From Thecamonas trahens ATCC 50062 (Eukaryota > Apusozoa > Apusomonadida > Apusomonadidae): DNA of 64,000 bases. This document shows positions 19,116 through 29,757 of the stretch, in pieces. A program made the position numbers and the translations under genes. The stretch spans positions 1 through 64,000 of the forward strand of contig NW_013657651.1 of the NCBI RefSeq assembly GCF_000142905.1, written 5' to 3'. Positions within the stretch are counted from its first letter, which is position 1. Each line of letters starts with the position of its first letter. A model generated the notes under the pieces. The model was given only the letters and a program-made list of their open reading frames with translations. It ran no database searches and was not told where the DNA came from.

Positions 19116-22100
19116 TCAGTTGAGGCGATGGTAGCCAGATGACGACGGCTCATCGTCAGAGGCCGGGACGGAAGGGCCGAGGACGTGGGCGTGGGTGTGG
19201 ACAAAGACGACGACCGAGAGGGCGACAAAGGCGACGGCGCCGGCAACAAGGACGTAAGAGGCGGGCATGAGGGTGGCGTCTGCGGCTAGACAGACAGTGT
19301 TGCCCTTGAGCGGCTCGGAGAGGTACTCGTTGAGAATCGGGTTGAGGGCGGCGCACTGCGGGCCGACGACAAAGCCGATAAAGGTGTGAAGCTGGGCAAG
19401 GCCGGCGACGAGCGAGATGACAGCCACGTCGACGGCGGACCACGAGCAGGTGACTTCGACGGCAACGGCGAGGCGGCGCTGCCACGCAAGACTGAGCGGG
19501 ACAAACCAGAGGACAACCGCAAGGAGCGTGGCCACGAGCGGGAGCACGAGCGAGGCGATGTAGTAGAGAACCTGCAGGACGATGATGCCAAAGTTGGACT
19601 TGTGCGTGGCACGGACAAAGGCTTCGCCCACGTCATACAGTGAGTACTCTTCCGACGAGGGCTGCTCAAGGACGCCAAGGACGTACGCGATGGCGCCGTC
19701 GAGCTCAATCGAGAACAGCGGGACAACAGCAGCAATGGAGACGCAGGCGAGCGTGACGACCGAGGTGACTGCCACAAACACCGTGGCCCCGACCGAGGCC
19801 TTGCGCCAGAGCGGAGGTCCGACCGCCGAGTCTCTTGCCAAGCCGAGCGGCGTCGAGCCCGGCGAGCCGCACTCGGCGCCATTGAGGACGAGGGCAACAC
19901 CGGCCGGCGAGATCGCGCCGGCGGTGACCAGCTGGTGACGGCGAGCCTCGTTGCGATGAAGCTTGAGGACAAGGTGCGAGAAGAAGAGGCAGGCACAGAG
20001 TGTGGCGACTTCGACGTACATCAGCGGCGTCGGCTCGACAGCAACGTCGACGGTAAAGGTCTGCCCGGACGGCGCCCCGGGCGGCGCAATGAGCTTGACA
20101 TGGAGGGTGATCATGACGAGGTAGATCGAGTAGATGGAGACCAGGATCCATGTCCCCATCATCTGGGTGAGGTGGAGGGCGAGGAGGCGGACGCGCCGCG
20201 GGAACCACGACGGCCGCAGCAGCAGTGAGCCGGCAAGCACCGAGTGCTTGATGTACGTCCACCCTCCCGAGAAGACGGCAAGGAGGATGGCTGGCGGATA
20301 GACCTTGGCATCCCAAAAGTCCTGCACAGAGCCCTTGAGCGTAAACGAGAAGAGCGACGGGAGGTGGGCCTCGCGGCCGCCGACGTCGAAAAAGGCAAAG
20401 AGGAACGCAACAGTGCCTGCGCTCACATTGATGACGCAAGCGAGGTTAGCCCAAATGAGGACAACAAGCCCGCTGGTGACAACCGGCGAGACGTCGAGCG
20501 CGAGCGCAAGAGGCAGGTCGTCGTCGTCCTTGGCCGTCTTGCCCACGTACGCCAGCCAACCGAGCGAGGTGGTCGAAGCAACGACGAAAAACGCCAGCGC
20601 AATGACAATCGCCAGATGCGAGAACGCCTCCTCCTGCTCTTGTGGACCCGACTGTGGATACTGCGCCTTGAGCGTCTTGAGCTCGGACGCCAAGGCGTGG
20701 TTGATCTCGGGCTCGACGAGCGGGACGACCACGCAGTCGAGCGTGCCCGGAAGCGACGCCGCAAAACCGTACTCGAGGAACCGGAGCGTCTCCAGAGCCG
20801 CGGTGTTGAGCTCCGAGCCGGCCGTCCCATTGAGGCCATACACAACGACGTCGACAAACGAGGCGTTGAACCAGAGCGACTCAAGACTGACAGCGTCGAC
20901 CGAGGCAAGCAAGTTGCCCGGCGAGAGGTACTGCGAGGTGTCGAGCGAGCTGAGAAACTCGGCGTCAATCGCGACGTACGTCGAGATGTCGAGCGTGGCT
21001 CCAGCGAGCCTGCCCGAGAGCACACCGCAGTCGGTAAAGACGCCATCGCCGGCGAGTGCCGTGGCACTCGCCGCCACGCAGAATGAGATGTTCGCGGCCA
21101 GAGCGTCGGCCGAAATCGATGACGATAGCACGTACGGCGACCACGAGGCCGGACGGAGCGTGTCAAGCTGCTGCCAGGTGTCGAGCCCATTGAGCGCAAG
21201 CTCGCCGAGCTCGATAGTGATGTTGAGGGTGTTGTCGAGGAGGGCGACGGCGAGGGTGGTGTTGAGGTCGACGGCGTAGTACCCGTCGTCGGTGAGCTCG
21301 TCCACGAGGGCGTCGAGCCCGACCGAGGTCGACACGTTGTTGACGACGTAGTCAAGGAGGGCAACAACCGGGTTGGTACGGAGGTTGATGAGCCCGCCGG
21401 GCGGTGGCGGCGGAAGTGGCGGCGGCGGCGTGGCGCGGCGCTCGGCGACGCAAGTCCCGACCTCGTCGGCCACATGGTCGAGCGCAAGCGACATTTTCGA
21501 CGCCAGATCAGGCGCAACCTTGGAGCAGAGGAGGAACTGAAGCTCGACCTGGAGCTGTTTGTGGAGCAACTTGATGACAAAGTCCATGAGGTCGGCAACA
21601 ACGCCGCCGTGGAACTCGACCTTGGCCAGCTCGACCACGGCAGTGCAGTCCTCGACTGAGACGGAAGAAGGAAAGTTTGCCGACATGTGATGAAGGCCCA
21701 TAGCAAGGTCAAGGCGCGAGCCGTCACCAATGGCCAGATCGTAGCTGCCCGAGCCATGGAGATGCGGGAACTTGTCCTCTTGCACATGCCAATCACCCGC
21801 ACATTCAACAGCCAGCGCCCCAACCTTGACGTCCAGCGATGTGGTGCCTTCTTCCGTTGCCACATTGACCTCGAGATGACCAAGAACAAAGCCCTTGCAC
21901 TCGCCCTTGGTCAAGCTGATGGTCACCAGATCGTCCAACGTTTGAGTAAGCGGAGGAAGCGGGACGACCAAGTCGTCCAACCAACATTGCAAAGTGGTGC
22001 ATTGCTTCATCATGCTCTCAACCATCATCTTCCGTCTCTCCTCCATGGCGGTAGTCATCGTCGTGATGGACGCCATGGACGCTGTGGTCGTCACCGCCGC

Positions 22101-22220
22101 CGTGCCGGTGGAGGAGGTGATAGAGGCGGGCGACGCCGCGGCCGAAGGCCAGGTGACGGCTGCCGAAAGCATGAGCATGACCAAGAACCATACGGGTATA
22201 CCGGTGACGTGGTGGGTCAT
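19116..22220 (-). CDS. Membrane protein: lumenal TULIP (BPI/LBP-like) region plus two PqiA-like modules
   Basis: The ATG at 22220 opens a clean signal peptide (MTHHVTGIPVWFLVMLMLSA). About 490 residues of predicted extracytoplasmic protein follow, with at least six N-glycosylation sequons (for example NISF and NASF). It has two halves of alternating amphipathic strands ending in long helices (LDHVADEVGTC; VEPEINHALASELKTL), which resembles the two barrels of BPI/LBP/CETP lipid-binding proteins. The remaining ~500 residues hold two copies of a four-helix unit. Each contains a 'basic loop, then helix, then G/S-W-x-x-V-D/S' stretch (RRVRLLALHLTQMMGTWILV and WQRRLAVAVEVTCSWSAVDV). This matches the RLLR-LGRWSMLDVF pattern of bacterial PqiA/LetA. 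PqiA/LetA partner with periplasmic MCE proteins in lipid transport. A single-chain lipid-binding plus PqiA-type transporter is therefore my inference. The last residues are cytosolic and Ser-rich. Confidence 0.6.
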   Translation of the reverse strand: MTHHVTGIPVWFLVMLMLSAAVTWPSAAASPASITSSTGTAAVTTTASMASITTMTTAMEERRKMMVESMMKQCTTLQCWLDDLVVPLPPLTQTLDDLVTISLTKGECKGFVLGHLEVNVATEEGTTSLDVKVGALAVECAGDWHVQEDKFPHLHGSGSYDLAIGDGSRLDLAMGLHHMSANFPSSVSVEDCTAVVELAKVEFHGGVVADLMDFVIKLLHKQLQVELQFLLCSKVAPDLASKMSLALDHVADEVGTCVAERRATPPPPLPPPPPGGLINLRTNPVVALLDYVVNNVSTSVGLDALVDELTDDGYYAVDLNTTLAVALLDNTLNITIELGELALNGLDTWQQLDTLRPASWSPYVLSSSISADALAANISFCVAASATALAGDGVFTDCGVLSGRLAGATLDISTYVAIDAEFLSSLDTSQYLSPGNLLASVDAVSLESLWFNASFVDVVVYGLNGTAGSELNTAALETLRFLEYGFAASLPGTLDCVVVPLVEPEINHALASELKTLKAQYPQSGPQEQEEAFSHLAIVIALAFFVVASTTSLGWLAYVGKTAKDDDDLPLALALDVSPVVTSGLVVLIWANLACVINVSAGTVAFLFAFFDVGGREAHLPSLFSFTLKGSVQDFWDAKVYPPAILLAVFSGGWTYIKHSVLAGSLLLRPSWFPRRVRLLALHLTQMMGTWILVSIYSIYLVMITLHVKLIAPPGAPSGQTFTVDVAVEPTPLMYVEVATLCACLFFSHLVLKLHRNEARRHQLVTAGAISPAGVALVLNGAECGSPGSTPLGLARDSAVGPPLWRKASVGATVFVAVTSVVTLACVSIAAVVPLFSIELDGAIAYVLGVLEQPSSEEYSLYDVGEAFVRATHKSNFGIIVLQVLYYIASLVLPLVATLLAVVLWFVPLSLAWQRRLAVAVEVTCSWSAVDVAVISLVAGLAQLHTFIGFVVGPQCAALNPILNEYLSEPLKGNTVCLAADATLMPASYVLVAGAVAFVALSVVVFVHTHAHVLGPSVPASDDEPSSSGYHRLN

Positions 22221-22440
22221 GGTGAAGAGGGTTTGGCGTAGGTGGTGTGGGAGTGTGGGAGTGGGGGGTGGGGGGGGGGGGGGGGGTTGTCGGGAGAGGG
22301 GTGTGGCTGTGGTTGGTTGGCTCAAGTCTGGTACCGTCACGCGTGCCCGTTGTGGTCAGTCTGGCAGAGCAGAGTGTTCGGAGAGAGGAGGGGGGGGGGG
22401 AGGGGGGGGGCAGGGCTCCGATGGGAGGATACGGTGGGTA

Positions 22441-22591
22441 AAGGGAGGCGATGTGGTAAGTGAGGCGATGTGGTAAGGGAGGCGATGTGGTTAGGGAGGC
22501 GATGTGGTTAGGGAGGCGATGTGGTTAGGGAGGCGATGTGGTTAGGGAGGCGATGTGGTAAGGGAGGCGATGTGGTTAGGGAGGCGATGTG

Positions 22592-22593
<2 letters not shown>
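22441..22593. repeat. 17 bp minisatellite, nine copies
   Basis: Nine head-to-tail units of (t/a)agggaggcgatgtggt run with no gaps. Unit 2 has one substitution (agtgagg) and the first base alternates between t and a. The array runs directly into the GA microsatellite. Confidence 0.95.

Positions 22594-22594
<1 letters not shown>

Positions 22595-22649
<55 letters not shown>
22595..22649. repeat. (GA)n microsatellite
   Basis: An uninterrupted run of about 27 GA dinucleotides follows the minisatellite. Confidence 0.95.
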
Positions 22650-22651
<2 letters not shown>

Positions 22652-23048
22652 GGGGAAGGGGGGGATATATCATGTCTTAGTATGTTGATGAGAATGGCAA
22701 AGGATCAAGAGGATGCAACACAAGCGTATGTACCTTCTCCAGAACCTTTTCCATCCCCTGCTACGATCACTCATGATCCGATGTCACCGATCTCTGTCGT
22801 CGCTACCCTCCCCCCCCCCCCCCCTCCCCCTCCCTCCCTCCCTCCCTTCCCCCTTAACCCAATCCGATCTCCCTCGTCAACCACATTCCGAGCCGCGTGA
22901 CCAACCTGAGCGTCCTGGCAGCCGATCATGGCTCCCTTGGCAGGGACACGAACACCGACGCAGCCAGCCGACATCGTGACTGACGGATACGAGGTAGACG
23001 ACGAGTGCAGGAGGTACACACCTCTTACAGAGACCACCACTTGCCAGT

Positions 23049-23283
23049 ATGGCAGCCACCCAGCAGACCATTCTTCATGTGGTGGTGGTTGGCTTCCATG
23101 TATGTGTATATGGGCGTAGCCTTGGTCGTGGCCTTGGCCGTGGCTGTCTCTCGGTCTGTCAGCGAAGGTTGAGGTGGTGGGGAGGAGGGAAGGTGATGTG
23201 GTGATGATGGGCAGGGAGCATTGTGTGGTACTCATGGTGGATGGGTATACATGTGTGTGTATGTATGTATGTGTGTATGTGTA

Positions 23284-23324
<41 letters not shown>

Positions 23325-25319
23325 ATATGTGTGTGTGTGTGTGATGATAACGTCGGTCGGGACGGTGCTGGTCTTGCTGTCGGCGATGGTGTTGGTCACG
23401 ATCATGACGGGTGCCCGGTTGCGGTGGTCGGTGGCCTAATCGGCGGCTAACAGCATCAACTCGGAAACCAAGTCGAGGCTGCTTACCCACCGCTGCCCAA
23501 CGATGAGCTTCCCGAGCCGTGGACCAACCTGCCATTCCTGGCCCTTCCGGACGGCTGCCACACATACACCACCGACGAGGTGTACTTTACGCTCCCAAGC
23601 CTCGAAGATCCGACAGGACGCGTCCATGGCGTTGCTTGCTTCCGCCAGGTGCGGACTGACGAGCTGCGTGCCGGTGGCATCGTGCTCGACGCGGCCACCA
23701 CCCGATCGCGGGTTCAGAAGGCGCTGGTTGTCCTTGCCCGCACCCCAGCCTACGACGCGCTGGCGAGCGACACCCGCATCCTTACCCGTGCCTACATGAC
23801 GCCTTCGCCCGACGCCTTTGCCGACGCCGCGCTGCTTCCGGCACTATACGAGAGCCTCTCGCGCAAGCTGGCCAGCGCGGGCCCGGCCGACGTCGCCGCC
23901 CTCTCGTCCGCCGACGGCGTCACCGGCGGCGTCCTTGCCGCCCTTGTTACCGCCCTCAAGCATTCGGTCCTACGGGTAGTCAAGGCGCTGATCCTCGAGG
24001 CCCGTGTAGTGGTCTTTTCGTCGCCAGCGCAACTTGCCTGCCGCGCCCTCGTCGCGCTGCGGAGTATCCTTGCGGCCACCTTTGACATGGGCGCTTACGC
24101 TGTCGGGCCGTACATTGTGCTGCAGAGCGTCGACACTGTGGCAAGTGCACCAGCGTTTGCAGTCGCCACCTCGAACGACCTCCTCACACGGCCGGACGTC
24201 CTTTCGGCGGCGCTCCTCGTGGATCTCAAAGCCGCGTCGTGCACTGTCCTTGGCGACAAGTGGAGCAAGGTGCTGAGCCCGACGCTTGATGACCTGCACT
24301 TTGCCGACTCGCTGGTCAAGGCCTGCGTTACCGCACTTCCTGGCGCCGAGGCCGAGCTGGAGGCCTGGCTTGCCTCGCAGCTCACCGGCTACGTTGCCGC
24401 GTTTGCAGCCACTGCGGCTGCGGCGCGCAAGCAGCGTCTCGACGTCGGCGACGACGGCGCGCTTGGCGTTGCCCCCTTTGGCCTCCCGTTTGCCCGGGCT
24501 TGGACCCGGACGCGAAACTACGGCGTTTGGGCAGACGCTGTCGACGCTGGCGACGTCGGCGCTGCCGGCGACGGTGCCGACCCGACCCACCCCTGCGCAG
24601 GCCAGGGCTCTGCCCTCGACTCGATTTCGCAAAAGATGGATGCCATGCGGGTCAAAGAGCGGCTGGCCAAGGTCTCTGCCACCGCATCGGCTGCTTTCGG
24701 TGCTGTCGGCTCCACGCTCGCTTCGATGCTGGACGACGACCCGCGCGCCGCAGACTCGCCCGTCCCGCGCGACTTGCACGAGCCGCCACCGCAGCTCAGC
24801 TCGGACATGGCTGCCGAGAGTGCCGCTGCCCCGCCCGCCGCCACCCCTTCTGCACCGTCCACCGCTGAGCCTTCACCTTCCCCTGCGCCCTCACCGTCCT
24901 CAACCCCATCCTCGGTCTGGGGCTTCTTCTCGGTCGTCTCTAAGCAGATCCGCAAGGCCACATCCGAGTTTTCCGCCGCCTTTGAGCCACCGCCGCGATC
25001 CGCCTCCAGCGTCAGCGATGGCGACGTGCCGTTGCCGTCGTCGGCCAATTCAAGCGCACCAGGGGATGTTGTCCCACCCGAAGCTGACGCCACCATAACC
25101 GACGGAACACACGCCGACACAACGCACACCGACGCAGAGCAAGCCGACGCAGCGCATGCCGGCCCCATCATCGCCAACGCAGCGCAGACCAGCCCCACCA
25201 TTGCCGACGCAGCGCAGGCCGGCGTCACCATCGCCGACGCCGCCATCGCTGACGCCGCCATCGCCGACGCCGCCATCGCTGACGCCGCCATCGCTGACGC
25301 AGCACACACCAACCTGTAA
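23049..25319 (+). CDS. AVL9: AVL9 homologue (DENN-type late secretory pathway protein)
   Basis: Two exons: 23049-23099 and 23454-25319. The small first exon encodes MAATQQTILHVVVVGFH and ends at GTATGT. The 354 bp intron, which holds a GT/TA microsatellite, ends at CTAACAG, and exon 2 starts HQLGNQVEAAYPPLP. The join reproduces the AVL9 N-terminus (VVVGFHHKKGCQVE in animals). The 638-residue product continues with the family's conserved blocks: LPFLALPDGCHTY, DEVYFTLPS, a Ser/Ala-rich helical core, LSPTLDDLHFADSLV and TRNYGVWAD. AVL9 acts in exocytic transport from the Golgi and has a DENN-like fold. The C-terminal ~150 residues are disordered and end in a TIADAA/IADAA repeat encoded by a 15 bp unit (about 25230-25310). 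The neighbour at 25381 starts 61 bp downstream. Confidence 0.92.
23258..23342. repeat. GT/GTAT microsatellite inside the AVL9 intron
   Basis: Alternating tgtgtatg and tgtgtg units occupy much of the only AVL9 intron. The apparent Cys/Val-rich open frames here are artefacts of the repeat. Confidence 0.9.
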
Positions 25320-25380
25320 CACCCCTTCCCACCCCACCACCCCACCCACCCCACCACCCACTCACACCCAACTCAACCAC

Positions 25381-26232
25381 ATGCTCCGACTCTACATCAC
25401 TTACGCCCTCGCATGGCTCCTTGTTGCCCAAGCCGCCAGCTTTGGCCATGTGGTGGTCCCAGCTGACTCGACGTCAACCCGCATCCTTGCTGCCGTCACC
25501 GCCGCCGTGGTGGTGAGCAACTACTACGGAGAGGTCCTCGGCCACAATCAGCTACCATACTCCAAGTTTGCGCCAGCAGGGGACTTTCCCTCTGCTCGCA
25601 TCGGTTGGGCCCTCATGTATGCCATCCCTGCTGCCGTATATCTCGCGCTGTACTGCTACGCGGGCGCGCCATCCTCGCTCTACCACCATCTCAATCTCCT
25701 TGTCATCCTCCTCCACTACGGGAAGCGAGTCTCAGAGTGCCTCTTCCTTCACAAGTACTCCAAGGCTCCGCTGACCTCATCCGTCTTTGGCATCGCCGCC
25801 TTTTACTCGCTCGGCTCGGTCGTCCATCACTTTCTGGTCAACATCTCCGTCGCCGTCGATGATGCTGCATCGCTCACGATCTACGCCGATCCGTCACGGT
25901 TCCACATCCCGGTCCTTGTTTATACTGCCGGTCAGCTCATCAACCTTGTCCACCACGCCATCCTGGCCAACCTGCGAAGCGAGGGCGAGACCAAGTACGT
26001 CGTCCCGCACGCCGGCCTCTTCTCCGTCGTCACTTGCCCACAATACTTTGGCGAGCTCATCGCCTGGTTCGGCATCGCCATGATCGCTCGCTCTCTCCTC
26101 GCCTACGCCTCCTGGTTCACCATGGTCGTCTACCTCTCCGGCCGCGCCCTCCAGACCCGCAACTGGTATCGCTCCAAGCTCCGCGACGACTTTCCCGCCG
26201 ATCGCGACTGCCTCGTCCCCTTTATCTTCTAA
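25381..26232 (+). CDS. Steroid 5-alpha-reductase / enoyl-CoA reductase family enzyme
   Basis: The protein has 283 residues and six or so membrane helices. The C-terminal catalytic region has the family signatures: LHYGKRVSECLFLHKYS, PHAGLFSVVTCPQYFGELIA, a membrane helix, then WYRSKLRDDFP and the terminal PFIF. These lie in the NADPH/substrate half of 3-oxo-5-alpha-steroid 4-dehydrogenases (SRD5A) and of the long-chain enoyl-CoA reductase TECR. GLF...YFGE followed by SGRA is closer to SRD5A, while the HYGKR-xxE-xLF-xHK/R-S block resembles TECR. The length and lack of a ubiquitin-like N-domain favour an SRD5A-like enzyme. It probably acts in the ER on sterol or lipid enones. The start is the ATG after a CCACCC-rich leader. 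Confidence 0.85.
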   Translation: MLRLYITYALAWLLVAQAASFGHVVVPADSTSTRILAAVTAAVVVSNYYGEVLGHNQLPYSKFAPAGDFPSARIGWALMYAIPAAVYLALYCYAGAPSSLYHHLNLLVILLHYGKRVSECLFLHKYSKAPLTSSVFGIAAFYSLGSVVHHFLVNISVAVDDAASLTIYADPSRFHIPVLVYTAGQLINLVHHAILANLRSEGETKYVVPHAGLFSVVTCPQYFGELIAWFGIAMIARSLLAYASWFTMVVYLSGRALQTRNWYRSKLRDDFPADRDCLVPFIF

Positions 26233-26462
26233 TCTTCCACACATACACACACACACACACCACATACATACATCGCATACATACATCACATACATACACG
26301 CACATATACACAGCCTCGATCCGTCATGGATGGCTGTCGCATCCGTCATCCTTCATCACTCTGCCCGTCGTCCTCCCGCTCACCTTCCCCACCCCCCCAC
26401 CCCACCCCACCCCCACCCCCACCCCCACCCCCACCCCAACCCCACCCCACTCCACAGCATCT

Positions 26463-29400
26463 ATGCACCGACGAAGGTCGCGTGCCGCCCGAGCTATGGA
26501 GCCTCGGCTGGGGCGACCTCTGTCAGGCTCACGCAAGGGCCGCCGGCGTCGTGGCGGCTCGCGCAAGTCGTCGTCGTCGTCAAAGGCAGAGGCCGAGAGT
26601 CGCAACAATGTGGAGATTGGCCCGCCAGAGCTGCTCGAGGGCAAGCCGTCATCGACGTCTACCACCACCGCCATCGATGCCAATGACCCGACGCCCACTC
26701 CAAAGCCCGATGTCGTCTCACCAGACGATCCGATGCTTGCTGGCGTGCCCAAGTCGCTGCGGGAGACGCTCATGCCGTTCCAGGTACGTCACGGACAATG
26801 GCACTCGGTATTGATTCTACATGACACACATTTTTTACACCCCACCCCCACCCCCACCCCCCACCCCCCAACTCACTCCTCTACCATCTCAGCGCATCGG
26901 CGTCAAGTTTGGCATCCAACTTGGCGGGAGAGTGCTTATCGCCGACGAGATGGGCCTCGGCAAGACAATTCAGGCCATCGCACTCTCGACCAACTACGCC
27001 GGCGACTGGCCGGTCCTCGTCGTCGCGCCGTCGTCGATGCGCTTTGCATGGGCCGACGAGGTCGAAAAGTGGGTCCCCGGCCTCACTTCAGACCGCATCC
27101 ACGTTATCAAGTCTGGCAAAGATCTTGCTGGCGTGGCAAGCGCAGACTTTGTCATCACCACCTACGGCCTGCTTCTGCAGGACAAGCTAGCCGCCGCCAT
27201 CCATGCCCGCAAGTTCGGCGTCGTCATCGTCGACGAGTCGCACATGATCAAGTCACGGACCGCCAAGCGGACCAAGGCCCTGCTGCCCATTGCACAGGCC
27301 GCCGCCCGCTGCATCCTGCTCTCCGGCACGCCCTCGCTCGCACGCCCCGAAGAGCTCTACACTCAAGTCTCTGCCATCCGCCCGGGCATGTTCGGCTCGT
27401 TCTACACATACGCCCACCGCTACTGCGCCGCCCGCCGCGGCCGCTGGGGCCTCGACACCAAGGGCGCATCCAACCTCGACGAGCTCCACACCCGCCTCTC
27501 CAAGGTCATGATCCGCCGCCTCAAGTCGTCGGTCCTCACAGAGCTCCCCGCCAAGCGCCGCACCCGCATCGCCATTCCCATCCCGGCCGCCGCAAAGGCC
27601 AAGCTGGCCAAGCTCGAGAAGCTGCTCAACGACGCTGCACCCAACTGGGGTGGCTCCGGCGACGCCGCCGCGCCGGGCCCACCGGGCGCAGGACCCGAGG
27701 GCCTCTCCTTTGACTCGCGTCGCGTCTTTATGGACATGTACAAGCTCACCGGTGACGCCAAGATCGAGGGCACTGTTGCCTTTCTCACCGAGTCCATCCC
27801 TCCCTCGACAAAGGTCCTTGTCTTTGCGCACCACCTCGCCGTCCTCGATGGCATCGAGCGGTTCTGCGTCAAGGACAAGCGCAAGTACATCCGCATCGAC
27901 GGCGCCACCCCGCCGTCCGAGCGCCACCGCCAGGTCCAGGCCTTCCAGGCCGATCCGACCATCACCGTCGCCGTCCTCTCCATCACCGCCGCTTCGACAG
28001 GCATCACCCTCACGGCCGCCTCGACTGTCGTCTTTGCAGAGCTCTCGTGGACTCCAGGCATCATGGAGCAGGCCGAGGACCGCGCGCACCGCATCGGCCA
28101 GCCATCGTCCGTCTCTTGCTACTACCTCATCGCCAAAGGCACTTTAGACCCGCGCATGTGGCGCATGCTGTCCCGCAAAGTCCGCGTCGTCTCCGCTGCC
28201 CTCGATGGCGCCGCTGCCTCGCTCTCTGTCCCGGCCTCGGTCCGCGTCAAGGTCTCCATGCCCAAGCCCGAGGCGGGTGGAAGCGATGGCGACAACGCCA
28301 CCATTGACGCCGCTGGCTCTATCCCACTCCCGCCCTCATCCGCCGCCCTCCACTCTTCCCACGACCTCCGGTTCATGTTCCAGCGCTTGGCGGCGCCTCA
28401 GCCGGCCCCACAGACAGCCCCCGCTGGCCCTACCGTCATCGACCTCGCCTCGTCGTCGGCCTCGTCGTCAACGCTTGAGCTCGCCCTACCGCCGCCATCT
28501 GCCGGCCGGACATCCCCATCCGCCGCCACCACCGCCGCCGCCTCGTCAGCCTCCTCGGCCTATACATTTGCTTCGTCGTCCTCCACCGCTTCCTGTTCCG
28601 ACTCGGAAGCGGGCTTCCTGGAACGGTCCGGCCCGGCACCGCCGCGACCCATCAAGGTCCGCCTACCCAAGCCACCGCCTCCCCCGCTGCCTCCGGCACC
28701 CTCGACATTTTACTTTTCTATCTCACCGCACACCGGCCGCATCCAGGTCCTCGACGGTCTCAAGATCGCGCTCGGCGTCTCGCTCTTGCCCACCGCCTCT
28801 CTCACTGAGGTCAGCGCCCTGCTAAGCAACAACTCGCCGGCTGCGACCGAGACCCACGCCTTTCTCGCCCGATGGGCCACGCTCCGCCCGATCGAGCAGG
28901 CAGCTCTCGCCGGCCAAATAATCCAGGATCCGATTGCTGCCGCAGCTGCTGCCGCCGCCGCAGCAGCACCGACTGGCACCACCGACCGCTGGACCTCAAC
29001 GACGGCCCCGGCGTCATCCCCCTCCCCTCCTGAACCGACACTCCTGGACGCATTTGTTACGCGCTCGCCTGCAGCACCGCCGGCACCTACGCCTCTGCCC
29101 GCGCCCGCGCCCACCTCCGCGCCCACCTCCGCGCCCACAGCAGCTCCGGTCGATCCCAATCGCTGCGCCTTTTGCGAGACCGAGCGCAAGCTGCCCGACG
29201 CCGCCTTCTGCTCGACAAAGTGTCAGCGCGAGATGCAGGTTCGTGCGAGCTCCACCGCCGTCCGACAGCAGCTGTTCGAGCTCGAGCACGGGGTGTGCGT
29301 CAAGTGCGGCGTCGATGCGCACAAGGTCTACGCCGCCACCAAGGTCCTGCACCCGCACGATCGCGCCGCCCACATCCAGGCCTCGCCCTTTGCCAACTGT

Positions 29401-29757
29401 TCACTGGCAATGCGGCAGCGAATGGTCAACGAGCCGTCACCAGGCTTGTTTTGGCAGGCCGACCACATCGTGCCCGTGGTCGAGGGCGGCGGCCAGTGCT
29501 CGCTCTTCAACTACCGCACACTCTGCACTCCATGCCACGCCGCCGAGACGTCAGTGCTGCGCGACCGCCTCCGCCGTGCCCAGATGGCAGTAGCCTCGGC
29601 CGGCACGGCCGACATCCGCCACGCCTTTGCTGCTGAGCCTGCCGCGCCAAAGCGCCCACGCGAGCAGCCAGCCTCGTCGCCGTGCCTCCAGGGCATCGAC
29701 GCCTTTGCTCGGCCTAGCAAGCGCCGCCGCCCGCTCGTGGTCATCGACCTCGACTAA
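26463..29757 (+). CDS. ZRANB3: ZRANB3-like SNF2 translocase with C-terminal HNH nuclease
   Basis: Two exons, 26463-26783 and 26893-29757, with a 109 bp GTACGT...CTCAG intron give 1061 residues. The SNF2 motor begins at exon 2: GGRVLIADEMGLGKT (Walker A), DESHMIKS (motif II), LLSGTPSLARPEELY, and helicase C with ITAASTGITLTAA and EDRAHRIGQ. A Pro/Ser/Ala-rich linker follows. The C-terminal ~180 residues hold CAFCETERKLP...FCSTKC, FELEHGVCVKCGVDA and an HNH nuclease with WQADHIVPVVEGGGQCSLFN and TLCTPCHA. This motor-HNH order is that of ZRANB3, which remodels stalled replication forks and nicks DNA structures. I see no NZF ubiquitin-binding finger. The tail LQGIDAFARPSKRRR is a candidate non-canonical PCNA-binding motif. 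The last 17 bp overlap the end of the opposite-strand gene. Confidence 0.93.

Larger units (their letters stand above)
22221..23048. other. Repeat-rich divergent intergenic region
   Basis: The region separates the minus-strand TULIP-PqiA-like gene from AVL9. It contains G-runs at about 22266-22286 and 22389-22399 (C-runs on the sense strand of the minus gene), a 17 bp minisatellite, a (GA)n tract and a C-run near 22811-22824. No coding frame is credible. Confidence 0.6.

Noticed and set aside
23223-23450. Cys/Val/Tyr-rich open frame over the GT repeat ending in VAVVGG
   Set aside because: It is a repeat artefact in the AVL9 intron. The VVVVGFH start at 23049 splices cleanly to exon 2 instead.
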